This document shows positions 45,215 through 53,611 of a DNA stretch of 64,000 nucleotides, piece by piece. Numbering within the stretch: the first letter of the stretch is position 1; each line of letters begins with the position of its first letter. The position numbers were made by a program, and so were the translations under genes. Origin of the DNA: a bacterium D16-50 (GTDB taxonomy: Bacteria > Bacillota > Clostridia > Lachnospirales > Lachnospiraceae); assembly GCA_003612485.1 (NCBI GenBank), contig RAZA01000017.1, forward strand, positions 19,956 to 83,955, read 5' to 3'. The notes under the pieces were generated by a model, which worked only from the letters and a program-made list of their open reading frames with translations, had not been told where the DNA came from and ran no database searches.

Positions 45215-46096
45215 ATGACCACGCCGCTGATTATATTGACTATCATCCTATTTGTGCTCCAGAGCCTGAGCCTGAAGCTGGTGAAGGCAGATACTCTGGC
45301 AGAAAAGCTGCTTTCCAACTGCTTTTTCACCCTATTTGCCGCCGTTTTGGCAGGCGTGTCATGCCTGCTCTTCCCTGAGCAAAGGGGCTTCAGCCCTATT
45401 ACCCTGCTCTGCGGCGGGCTGTTTGGGCTCTGCTTTTCCATGACCATATTGTTTTACCTATCCGCCATCTCCTGCGGCCCTCTTTCCTACGCCTCCTTCT
45501 ATCTGTCGGCCAGCATGCTGCTGCCGGCGGGGGCCGGGATTTTATTTTTCAGGGAAAGGCCATCCCTCTCTCTGGGGGCGGCTCTGCTTTTCTTTCTGGG
45601 GGCCTTCTACTGCCTGAGCGCATCGGGCGGGAAGGAAAAATCCGGCCGAAAATGGCTTCTTTTCTGCCTCCTGACCTTTCTTTGCAACGGCAGCTGCGGC
45701 ATCGTCCAAAAGACCCAGCAGCATCTTGCAGGAGGCCGTGAGGCCCTGAGCATGATGTTTATAGGCTTCGGCAGCGCGACCCTCTGTTACGCTCTGTGCC
45801 TTCTGATCCTATCCCGCCGTTGCGTCGGGCAGGACGCTCTGCCCAAGCCCCTATCCGTTCTGCGCCGAAACCTCCTGCCCGTATGTCTGCTGGCCCTCAC
45901 CTCCATGGGAGGCAATCTTCTGTTGACGCTTCTCTCCGGGCAGACGAAGGGAAGCTACCTTTTCCCTCTGGTTCAGGGCAGCATCGTTTTAGGCGTTGCC
46001 CTCTGCTGTGCCGTTTTCTTCCGGGAAAAGCTCACCCTCAGAGGAAAGCTGGGCATTTTGGCCGGCACCGTGGGCATTATTGTACTAAATCTGTAG
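45215..46096 (+). CDS. DMT superfamily transporter
   Basis: The 293-residue membrane protein has about ten helices and the tail LTLRGKLGILAGTVGIIVLNL typical of EamA/DMT exporters. GAGG precedes ATG 45215. It may export a metabolite of the operon. It is followed by a Gfo/Idh gene after 15 nt. Confidence 0.85.
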   Translation: MTTPLIILTIILFVLQSLSLKLVKADTLAEKLLSNCFFTLFAAVLAGVSCLLFPEQRGFSPITLLCGGLFGLCFSMTILFYLSAISCGPLSYASFYLSASMLLPAGAGILFFRERPSLSLGAALLFFLGAFYCLSASGGKEKSGRKWLLFCLLTFLCNGSCGIVQKTQQHLAGGREALSMMFIGFGSATLCYALCLLILSRRCVGQDALPKPLSVLRRNLLPVCLLALTSMGGNLLLTLLSGQTKGSYLFPLVQGSIVLGVALCCAVFFREKLTLRGKLGILAGTVGIIVLNL

Positions 46097-46111
46097 CGAA
46101 AGGAGATCATT

Positions 46112-46978
46112 ATGTTCAGAATCGGCATCATAGGATCCGACAATTCCCACGCATCGGCCTTTTCCAGACTGGCCAATCTGCCGGATGAGAAGGGCGGCTT
46201 TCTCTTTCCCGACGTTAAAGTCACCCACATTTTAGGCGATACGCCCCTGTCCGCCACCTGTGTGGCAAAGACCTGCAGGATTCCTCATGTGGCGGAACGC
46301 TTGGAGGAGCTGTACGGTCAGGTAGACGCGGTGATGATCGTCTACCGCCATGGCGGCACCCACTGCCAGAGCGCCTTGCCCTTTCTGGAACGGGGCATCC
46401 CCGTCTGGATAGACAAGCCCGTGACCATAGATCCTGAGGAATGCCGGAAGCTGATCCGGCTGGCAGAGTCGAAAAAAACAATTCTGGCCGGAGGCTCCAC
46501 CTGCAAATACTGTCCCGATGTACTGCGCCTGAAAAGCGAATTTCTGCGGCTGCAGGACAGCAATACCTTTATCTCCGGAGCATTCAACTTTCCCGGAGAA
46601 ATTCACAGCCCCTATGGAGGCATCTACTTTTACGGCGGACACGGGGCGGAGATCCTCACCACGATCTTTGGAACGGAGGTTCGCAGCATCAAGGCCGATG
46701 TCCATTGCGGCAATCTCATCGCCATCGTGAAATACGACACCTTTACCGTAACCATCAACTTTTCCGAGGTGCCCAGCTTTTATGCCGCCCTTTACGCCTC
46801 CTCCGAAGTAGTATGGTCCGGCATAGACATATCCGGAATCTATCTTCAGGGTTTCACCAAATTCATAGAAGCCCTGCGCTGCAATTCTCCCGTGGAGCCT
46901 CCGGAAAGCCTCCTGCTTCCGGTGCGGATCCTAAATGCTCTGGAACGAGCCATACAAGACGGGGAGGCAAAACTATAG
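46112..46978 (+). CDS. Gfo/Idh/MocA family oxidoreductase
   Basis: The 288-residue protein has a short Rossmann start (RIGIIGSDNSHASAF) and a DKP motif (WIDKPVTID) in place of EKP, which keeps the Lys. At 288 residues it is shorter than the usual 330-400, with a reduced C-terminal domain. AAAGGAG precedes the ATG. It is the last gene of the plus-strand operon. Confidence 0.85.
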   Translation: MFRIGIIGSDNSHASAFSRLANLPDEKGGFLFPDVKVTHILGDTPLSATCVAKTCRIPHVAERLEELYGQVDAVMIVYRHGGTHCQSALPFLERGIPVWIDKPVTIDPEECRKLIRLAESKKTILAGGSTCKYCPDVLRLKSEFLRLQDSNTFISGAFNFPGEIHSPYGGIYFYGGHGAEILTTIFGTEVRSIKADVHCGNLIAIVKYDTFTVTINFSEVPSFYAALYASSEVVWSGIDISGIYLQGFTKFIEALRCNSPVEPPESLLLPVRILNALERAIQDGEAKL

Positions 46979-47018
46979 AATCCACGCTTGGCGAATCTTC
47001 TATTGTCACGAACTATAG

Positions 47019-47038
47019 GCGGGGGCTTTGCCCCCGCC
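47019..47038. repeat. GC-rich hairpin after the catabolic operon
   Basis: GGCGGGGGC and GCCCCCGCC form a perfect 9-bp stem with a 3-nt loop. An A run follows on the plus strand, not a T run, so it is not a standard terminator for the upstream operon. Confidence 0.5.
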
Positions 47039-47128
47039 CAAAAAACTCCCTTATACATTCATGATCCGGAAAGTGTGCGGTCCTTGCGCCATGCTTTCGG
47101 ATACGGCAGACCCCAGACGTATCAGTCC

Positions 47129-48277
47129 TTAAAAATACTCCGGGTTCATGAACAGCGCCACCAGACAAGCGGCCTCCCCCTCTGCATCCAGCCCCCAGTA
47201 TCCGCTGTATATCCCGTCTCCCATGCCGCTGGAAAACAGAAACGCCCTCTCTCCGCTCTCCGGCAGCTTCCACTCCAGATAGCTCCCGCCCCGGTTCTGA
47301 AACTCAGGATGGGCCTCATAGCTTTCCTGAAAAAGAGCCTGAAAATAGTCTATATACTTGTTTTTCCCCGGATTCTCTTTCTGCCACTTCTCAAAAAATA
47401 TCCGGCTTTCCTCCGAAAGCTTCCCGTCCGCAAAGCAGGCAAGCCCCGTATCCACGCCAAAATAGGTGAAGACTCCCGGCTTTCTCAGATCCTCTATTTT
47501 CTTCCCCTTGGGCATGGCAATCTCATACCGGACGGGCTGCCTGGAGCTGATCAAAAGCCTTGCGGCGGCAATCCGAAGCCCCGCAATCCGGGACAGACAC
47601 AGCGCCAGCTCCACGGGATAGCTTCCCTCAGGAATCCCCTTGTCCAGAACCGTTTCATATCGGCTTCCCAGATACGCGATAGGATCTGCCAGCACCACCT
47701 CTCCGGTGGGGAAATCGGCCACTCCCGCCTCAATCACTTTGACCTTAGGACTTGCGGTAAAAAGGTTTTGAAAGAACTCTGCCGGATATGTCTTTTGGTT
47801 GAGAAACTGCAGATTCTTCTCAAAGCCTATCTGCGCAGGATGCTTCACCGGTTCCCGGATTTCCTTTCCCGTCCTTGTATCCACAAAATATTTCCCGGTC
47901 TTATCGGAGCAAAATTCCAGATCACTGCCCACCGGCATGTAGAATACATTCACCACTGTGGGTTCTATATTGGCCAGAGTGTTGAAATCCACAATGGCCA
48001 TATTGTTGGCATCATCCACATATTCCTGAGAGTCCTTGTCCCCGAACGCCACCCAGCCGTTTCCATGGTCGCTCTCCTGCCGAAACAGCCACTTCAGCTT
48101 CGATGTGCCGTTCAAAATGGACTTGGTGACAATGGTTCCCCCTGCCCCTTTGATATACACCTTTCCTTCCCCTTGTCCCTGCTTGTTCTCAGGCTGTTTT
48201 TCTGCGCTTTGTCCCTCTTCCCGTAATCCTTTGCTTTGTTCGGTTTTTGCTTCCTTCTTTTTGTCAAACAATCCCAT
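47129..48277 (-). CDS. Imm33-like (DUF2185) plus DUF4241 protein
   Basis: The 382-residue protein has a charged N-terminal tail. A DUF2185/Imm33-like domain follows at about 38-125 (KGAGGTIVTKSILNGTSKLK, DSDHGNGW-type loop, VNVFYMPVG). A DUF4241 domain fills about 180-382 (VADFPTGEVVLADP, YFGVDTGLACF, SGMGDGIYSGYWG). Both families occur among polymorphic-toxin immunity genes, but single genes outside toxin loci are common. ATG 48277 has GGAG at 8-nt spacing. It starts 5 nt after the GNAT fusion gene, so the two are one unit. Confidence 0.75.
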   Translation of the reverse strand: MGLFDKKKEAKTEQSKGLREEGQSAEKQPENKQGQGEGKVYIKGAGGTIVTKSILNGTSKLKWLFRQESDHGNGWVAFGDKDSQEYVDDANNMAIVDFNTLANIEPTVVNVFYMPVGSDLEFCSDKTGKYFVDTRTGKEIREPVKHPAQIGFEKNLQFLNQKTYPAEFFQNLFTASPKVKVIEAGVADFPTGEVVLADPIAYLGSRYETVLDKGIPEGSYPVELALCLSRIAGLRIAAARLLISSRQPVRYEIAMPKGKKIEDLRKPGVFTYFGVDTGLACFADGKLSEESRIFFEKWQKENPGKNKYIDYFQALFQESYEAHPEFQNRGGSYLEWKLPESGERAFLFSSGMGDGIYSGYWGLDAEGEAACLVALFMNPEYF

Positions 48278-48282
48278 AGTCC

Positions 48283-49305
48283 TCACTCCTTCATTTCCCC
48301 GGTTCCATACAGAAAATCATTGATGGCTCTGGCCTCCTCCGAAAAGACGACCCGATCCAAATAATCACTGACTCTGATCTCCATGATCTCTTCCGGCACT
48401 GCCTCTTGTGGGGAAATCCATTGCCATCCGTCTATCTTCTCGAAGCCCTGAGACTTTAGCTTATAAATATATCCCACTCCATGAGGATCCAGCGAGCCGT
48501 ATTGTAGCTGCACCACACCGTTTTGGCAATTGAATGACCGCTTTCCGTCAGGAGTGTCCGGATACCATCTGATGGGCAGCGCAAAGGGAATCACAGCGTC
48601 CACCGTCTCCGCAGCATATATGGCCCTTCTGGACTCGCTTTCGCATTCTCCCGACGCCTCATGGGGAATCACTACATCAAACCTATACTGACTGCCATGG
48701 TACAGATATGCCGGCCTATGGGCCTGATCCCCTTCGGGCTCCACGGCAGGCCTCTGGGCCGGGCAAAGGGTTTCCCCTGTCCGGCACCCTTCCTGCCGGC
48801 CACGGCTCTCCCTCCCTGCGACCATATGGCACCTATTCCACACCTCGTCCCCATGGCGGTATACCGCTTCCGTGACTGTCTGCAGAACGAATCCGGCCTT
48901 TTCGTAACACCTTCTGGCCCCCTGATTGACATGAAACACATTGATTCCCACGAAATCCACCCCGGTGATGTCAAAGGCATACTTAAGCGCCAGCTTCATC
49001 ATCCGGGTTCCGTATCCCCTGCCCCTTAAGCTCGGATTCAGCAGCACAAACTTCAAAAATCCCCCGTTGTCCGCCGTGTTTACGGAATAGCAAAAAAATC
49101 CTATTGGCGTCCCGTCATTCTCCGTGGCCATGAACCCATGCCCGTCCCACTCCCTTGCATCCTTCTCCAGCAGTGCCTCTAAAGACTCCTCCGACATGGG
49201 ATACGGCATCAGATTCCCGCACCACAGTCCATGGGTTCTTTCATCATTCACCCACTCTGCAATATATTTATAATCAAGCCGTCCAAAATACGGCCTAAGC
49301 CTCAT
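48283..49305 (-). CDS. GNAT acetyltransferase fused to an ART-like domain
   Basis: The 340-residue protein has an N-terminal GNAT domain (about 1-170) with the acetyl-CoA loop LNPSLRGRGYGTRMM and NQGARRCYEKAGF. A short linker follows. The C-terminal domain (about 195-320) opens with YLYHGSQYRFD and RRAIYAAETVDAVIPFALP. The His and Tyr order resembles ADP-ribosyltransferase or KptA-like folds, but I cannot confirm it. ATG 49305 has AAAGGG at 8-nt spacing; the frame is open to 49380. Confidence 0.72.
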   Translation of the reverse strand: MRLRPYFGRLDYKYIAEWVNDERTHGLWCGNLMPYPMSEESLEALLEKDAREWDGHGFMATENDGTPIGFFCYSVNTADNGGFLKFVLLNPSLRGRGYGTRMMKLALKYAFDITGVDFVGINVFHVNQGARRCYEKAGFVLQTVTEAVYRHGDEVWNRCHMVAGRESRGRQEGCRTGETLCPAQRPAVEPEGDQAHRPAYLYHGSQYRFDVVIPHEASGECESESRRAIYAAETVDAVIPFALPIRWYPDTPDGKRSFNCQNGVVQLQYGSLDPHGVGYIYKLKSQGFEKIDGWQWISPQEAVPEEIMEIRVSDYLDRVVFSEEARAINDFLYGTGEMKE

Positions 49306-49340
49306 GCCCAACGCCCTTTCCCCTCCTAAGCCTTCAGCCG

Positions 49341-49709
49341 CTATTTCTTTTCCGCTCCCGCAGACAGCCGCTCCTCCCATTCCTTCTCCCGGAATCCCAC
49401 AAGGACAAAGTCATCTCCCACAAGAAGAGGCCTTTTCACCAGCATACCGTCTGTGGCCAGAAGGTCAAGCTGCTCCTCCTCGCTCATTCCCGCCAGCTTG
49501 TCCTTCAGCTGCAGCTCCTTGTATAAATTCCCGCTGGTATTGAAGAATCTCTTCAGAGGCAGGCCGTTCCTGCCGTGCCATCTGGCCAGCTCCTCCTTTG
49601 TGGGGTTCTTTTCCTTGATAGGCCTATCCTCATAAGAGATCCCCTGAGCCTTCAGCCACTCCACCGCCTTTTTGCATGTGCTGCATTTCGCATATTGTAT
49701 CAGTTGCAT
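49341..49709 (-). CDS. ArsC/Spx family thioredoxin-fold protein
   Basis: The 122-residue protein has the CSTCKKA redox motif at residues 9-15, the family helix KEELARWHGRNGLPLKRFFN and the late MLVKRPLLVGDDFVLVGFRE strand. It belongs to the arsenate-reductase/Spx family; without the typical Arg of Spx partners the exact role is unclear. AGGAG precedes ATG 49709. The palindromic repeat array starts about 20 nt upstream of it. Confidence 0.9.
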   Translation of the reverse strand: MQLIQYAKCSTCKKAVEWLKAQGISYEDRPIKEKNPTKEELARWHGRNGLPLKRFFNTSGNLYKELQLKDKLAGMSEEEQLDLLATDGMLVKRPLLVGDDFVLVGFREKEWEERLSAGAEKK

Positions 49710-49727
49710 TGTTTTTCTCTCCTATTC

Positions 49728-49975
49728 CAGTTCCGCATTGAACAACACTATGCCCTCTATCTGGAAGGATTTCCTGCCATAGGTTCATTGGCCGTAAATC
49801 CTTCCGGGCATTGTGTCGTTCCATGCTGTTTCCAGTTCCGCATTGAACAACCCTATGCCCTCTACCTGGAAGGATTTCCTGCCACAGGTTCATTGGCCGT
49901 AAATCCTTCCGGGCATTGTGTTGTTCCATGCTGTTTCCAGTTCCGCATTGAACAACACTATGCCCTCTATTTATT
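49728..49975. repeat. 105-bp palindromic repeat, 2.4 copies
   Basis: TTCCGCATTGAACAAC recurs at 49731, 49836 and 49941, exactly 105 bp apart. Each complete unit is a long hairpin. GAACAACACTATGCCC pairs with GGGCATTGTGTTGTTC, and inside it GGAAGGATTT pairs with AAATCCTTCC around a 22-nt loop. Copies differ at a few bases. The last copy ends after the first arm. Open frames crossing it on both strands are side effects of the 105-bp period and are not genes. Confidence 0.85.
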
Positions 49976-50816
49976 GTTTTTTATATTCTGCAAGTTCCAG
50001 AGAAGCCTCCAGCGCCCTCTCGATTTCTTCCCCGTAGGTCAGATTGATGTTCTTTTCCGCTTCATGGCCCCAGCACACCGCCATGAGATATTCCAGCGTC
50101 CCGCCGTTGCCCCGAATGGGGCTGTTGGTCAAGCCCAAAATGTCCAGCCCGCTCTCTCTGTAAAATCCGCATAGATCCCGCAGCACATCCCCCAGCAAGC
50201 AACGCTGATTGATATTTCCGCTTCTGCGGATCTCGGCGGAATCCACCTCGTAGATAGGCTTCACCAGACAGATCATCAGCCCCTTCTCCTTCAGTATGTG
50301 CCTACAGACCGGCAGCGCCTTTTTCAGCGAAAGATAGGACAGATCCAGAGAGATGATCTCCGGCTTAGGATCCAGCGCCGTCAGACTCTCATCGGACAGA
50401 TTCGTCCTCTCCATATTCACCACTCTGGCATCCGAAGCCAATTTTCCTGCCAGCTGTCCGAATCCTGCGTCCACCGCATAGACCAGCCTTGCGCCATGCT
50501 GCAGCCAGCAGTCCGTGAAGCCGCCCGTAGAGGCCCCGCAGTCCAGCGCCACCTTGTTCACGGCGTCGATGCCAAACCGCCCCAGCGCCGCTTCCAGCTT
50601 AAAGCCGCCCTTGTTCACATATTGCTTTTTATAGAACTCCTTGATTCTGACAAATCCGTCCGCCGGTACTTTTTCGTGAAGGCTCCAGACGGGCTGATCG
50701 TTCACCAGCACCTTCTTCATCATGACCCATGTCTCTGCTTCCTTTGCATCCGTAAAGAAGCCCTCCTGCAGCAGCTTCTCCCAGACTGTACACGCCTTCC
50801 GCTTTTTCTCCTTCAT
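49971..50816 (-). CDS. TlyA family RNA 2'-O-methyltransferase (copy 1)
   Basis: The 281-residue protein has an N-terminal S4-like RNA-binding domain (about 20-65) and an FtsJ/RrmJ-type methyltransferase domain. The SAM site is ALDCGASTGGFTDCWLQHGA, and the catalytic Lys-Asp-Lys set is visible in GGFKLEAAL, SLDLSYLS and CLVKPIYE. TlyA proteins methylate cytidine 2'-OH in rRNA. The next gene upstream is a second, different TlyA-like gene. GGGAG precedes ATG 50816. Confidence 0.88.
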   Translation of the reverse strand: MKEKKRKACTVWEKLLQEGFFTDAKEAETWVMMKKVLVNDQPVWSLHEKVPADGFVRIKEFYKKQYVNKGGFKLEAALGRFGIDAVNKVALDCGASTGGFTDCWLQHGARLVYAVDAGFGQLAGKLASDARVVNMERTNLSDESLTALDPKPEIISLDLSYLSLKKALPVCRHILKEKGLMICLVKPIYEVDSAEIRRSGNINQRCLLGDVLRDLCGFYRESGLDILGLTNSPIRGNGGTLEYLMAVCWGHEAEKNINLTYGEEIERALEASLELAEYKKQ

Positions 50817-50901
50817 GCAAAACTCCCAATGCCGCCCTTTCCTATCCTATCCAGCCCCCAAAGCTTACATCGGCCTCAGCCATGTCCGCCTCATGGGCTT
50901 T

Positions 50902-51675
50902 CTATGTCCTCAGCACGCATTCCTCTATGTACCCTCTGCCAATGATTTCCGTTTCTCTCATGGTTCCCAGCAGCAGATATTCCGTATTTCCGGAATTTCC
51001 TTTCAGCGGCGACTTGGCCGCGCCGCAGACAAACAGCCCGCTCTCCCTCATGCCCAAGACCACCTCCTCCATTCTGGAAATCACTTTTTCCTGCTCAAGA
51101 GGTATGCCGTTCTTCCCCAAGTCCTCCGCCGCCAGCTCAAACTGAGGCTTGAACAGCAAAACCGCAAGCCCCTCTTCCTTCATAAACCGCAGATTAGGAG
51201 GAATCACCTTGAGCAGCGAGATGAAAGACACGTCCGAGACCATGAGATCCACCTGCTCCGGAACATCCTCCTCCGTCAGATACCTTGCGTTCTTCCGCTC
51301 CAGCACCACAACCTTGGGGTTTACCCGCAGGGCATAGTTCAATATGCCATATGCCACGTCCACCGCATAGACCCGGCCTGCGCCGTGCTTCAGCAGGCAG
51401 TCCGTGAACCCTCCCTCCGAAGCGCCTATGTCCAGCGCAGTCTTTCCCGCCACGTCCAGCCCAAACACATTCACGGCCTTTTCCAGCTTATGTCCTGCTC
51501 TTGTGACGAAATCGGTCTTCTTGAACTTGATTCTGATGCGGTCGTCCTTTTTGACCTTATACTTTATCCAGCTGCATACCTCGTCATTGACCAGAACCTT
51601 CCCTGCCATGATATAGCCGTTGGCATCGAATTCGCTAAGTCCGTAGCTCTCACAGACATACTCAATCAGATTCAT
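50902..51675 (-). CDS. TlyA family RNA 2'-O-methyltransferase (copy 2)
   Basis: The 257-residue paralogue has the S4-like domain (NEYIMAGKVLVNDE-like segment, then VKKDDRIRIKF), SAM site ALDIGASEGGFTDCLLKHGA, and catalytic residues in RAGHKLEKAV, VSDVSFIS and LLFKPQFE. It differs from copy 1 at most positions outside the motifs, so the pair is old. The intergenic gap is 85 nt. Typical TlyA genes lie between dxs and recN; neither is here. Confidence 0.88.
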   Translation of the reverse strand: MNLIEYVCESYGLSEFDANGYIMAGKVLVNDEVCSWIKYKVKKDDRIRIKFKKTDFVTRAGHKLEKAVNVFGLDVAGKTALDIGASEGGFTDCLLKHGAGRVYAVDVAYGILNYALRVNPKVVVLERKNARYLTEEDVPEQVDLMVSDVSFISLLKVIPPNLRFMKEEGLAVLLFKPQFELAAEDLGKNGIPLEQEKVISRMEEVVLGMRESGLFVCGAAKSPLKGNSGNTEYLLLGTMRETEIIGRGYIEECVLRT

Positions 51676-51869
51676 AACACACTCTTCCCATCCGCCCTTT
51701 TCCGCCTTCTATCATATCACTATTGAGGCGGCTTTACAATCACATATGTAATCTGTTTCGATACTATCGTCCTCAGGAAAATCCTACCCTTTTCCGCTCC
51801 GGTCTGCTATAATTTATATTATAAGCCGGCATTATGAAAGAGGACAGAAAGAACGAGGCAATCTAAAAG

Positions 51870-52772
51870 TTGAACAAGAAAAATCTAGCCGTGATCTATG
51901 CCATACTGGCCGCCGCCCTCTATGCGGTCAACATTCCTTTGTCCAAGCTCCTATTGAGCCACGCAGGCGCCACCATGATGGCCGCCTTCCTATATCTGGG
52001 GGCCGGAATCGGCCTCACTCTCTATGGGGCGGTGGAAATGGGCGCTCGAAGGGGCAAAAAGCCGGAACCCCTGACCAGAAAGGAGCTGCCCTACACCGTG
52101 GCCATGGTGGTATTGGACATCATCGCGCCCATTTTACTGATGCTTGGAATCGCAAAAACCAACTCCGCCAACGCCTCCCTGCTGAACAATTTCGAGATCG
52201 TAGCCACCTCGGTCATAGCATTTGCCCTCTTCAAGGAGGCCATTTCAAAGCGGCTTCTGGCCGCCATACTTATGGTCACCGCCGCCAGCGCAATTCTGAG
52301 CTTCGAGGGCGCAGGGGCCTTCACCTTCAATACCGGCTCCCTTCTGGTGCTTGGGGCATGTCTCTGCTGGGGCTTTGAGAACAACTGCACGAAAATGATC
52401 AGCAACAAGAACTCCACGGAAATTGTGATCATAAAAGGATGGTTCTCCGGTCTGGGAAGTCTGACTGTGGCATTGCTGACAGGGGAAACCGTACCGGAGC
52501 CCAAATGGATTCTGGCCATCCTGCTGCTGGGCTTCATAGCCTACGGACTGAGCATCAAACTTTACATCATGGCCCAAAAATACCTTGGGGCGGCAAAGAC
52601 CAGCGCCTTTTATTCCATTGCCCCCTTTCTGGGGGCGGCCTTCGGCATGATCCTGCTGCGGGAACGTCCCGGAGGACAGTTCTACCTTGCTCTGGCAATC
52701 ATGTTGTTTTCCACCGCCGTCATGATAAAGGACACGGTTATTCGGGAAAAGCTGCAGGAAGATCAGACGTAA
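51870..52772 (+). CDS. EamA family transporter
   Basis: The 300-residue membrane protein has ten helices in two EamA repeats (LAVIYAILAAALYAVNIPLSK and the second-half FIAYGLSIKLYIMAQKYLGA). The start is TTG 51870 with ACGAGG upstream; no ATG fits. A TATAAT at 51808-51813 may be its -10 box. The substrate is unknown; such proteins export amino acids or metabolites. Confidence 0.88.
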   Translation: MNKKNLAVIYAILAAALYAVNIPLSKLLLSHAGATMMAAFLYLGAGIGLTLYGAVEMGARRGKKPEPLTRKELPYTVAMVVLDIIAPILLMLGIAKTNSANASLLNNFEIVATSVIAFALFKEAISKRLLAAILMVTAASAILSFEGAGAFTFNTGSLLVLGACLCWGFENNCTKMISNKNSTEIVIIKGWFSGLGSLTVALLTGETVPEPKWILAILLLGFIAYGLSIKLYIMAQKYLGAAKTSAFYSIAPFLGAAFGMILLRERPGGQFYLALAIMLFSTAVMIKDTVIREKLQEDQT

Positions 52773-52931
52773 GCAAAACTGCGCTCACCGTCCCCTAAGC
52801 ACCCATGGGCGCAGCGATTGTGCCCGACTGCGGAGGTTCACATTCCCGCCAACAGCCGTCACATATTGACATACAAAAGTCCCGTCTATATAATGAAAGA
52901 GGCTGAGCAAATGTACACAGAAAGGAATGCT

Positions 52932-53580
52932 ATGAAAAATACGAAAAAATGGTTACTGATCCTATTGCCCATGCTCTGGGCGGCCCTCGCCGGCTGCAGT
53001 ATGGCCGGCCTTCCTCAGGGCAGCACTCCATCGTCCTCCGGCGAATCCCTCTCCTACTGACCCTCCGGAGGGAACGGATGCCTCCATTGCGGCTCCCAGC
53101 CAGCCCGAGACTCCATCCGACGGGTCCTCAGGAGAAAAGACCGCTGTTCTCTATATCGGCACCCGCTCCGGAGGATTCACGGAATACTCCATGAGCTATG
53201 AGGGCGAGCTGACTCCGGAAACGCTGATTCAGGGCATTGCAGATCTCACCGGCTGGAATCTCTCCTTGGCCGAAACCGTGGCCACCGGCAGAGGCGGCAT
53301 GAGTGTTTGTCTGGCAGACGAATCTTCCCTATACATGGGGCCTCCCGATCCTCAAAAGGACGAGTTTCATGTATTTGACGGCATGCAGCTGGCAGAAATG
53401 ATTCTGGACAGCATTCAGAAAACCTTGCAGGAGGGCTTCACCGGAGAGGGCGGCAACCCCGACGCACTGGACATCTACTTCTATATGAAGGGGGAGAAGC
53501 CTTTAGAGCTGCCTGACTTAGGGCTTAGCTGGCCCTTGGATCAGCCCTATATGTGGAAGACGCCTGATCAGCAACCATAA
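52932..53580 (+). pseudogene. GerMN-domain lipoprotein gene with frameshift
   Basis: The frame from ATG 52932 (AAAGGA upstream) encodes a signal peptide with lipobox (ALAGC), then a Ser-rich linker, and stops at 53060. The +1 frame continues without a break through the linker (TDPPEGTDASIAAPSQPE) into a GerMN-like domain (TAVLYIGTRSGGFTEYSM, ELTPETLIQGIADLTGWNL) ending at 53580. One extra base near 53030-53055 explains this. GerMN lipoproteins act in sporulation or germination. The gene is either broken or carries a sequencing error. Confidence 0.8.
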
Positions 53581-53611
53581 AGCTATATAAAAAATTTTAA
53601 AGGAGATCGCT

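Noticed and set aside
47019..47038. Terminator of the plus-strand catabolic operon
   Set aside because: The stem is good but is followed by A residues, not T residues.
49728..49975. CRISPR array
   Set aside because: Units are contiguous with no unique spacers, are 105 bp long and are palindromic throughout; no cas genes are near.
49575..50174. Long open frames on both strands across the 105-bp repeats
   Set aside because: They arise because the repeat period is a multiple of three. No ribosome site is seen, and they overlap the ends of real genes.
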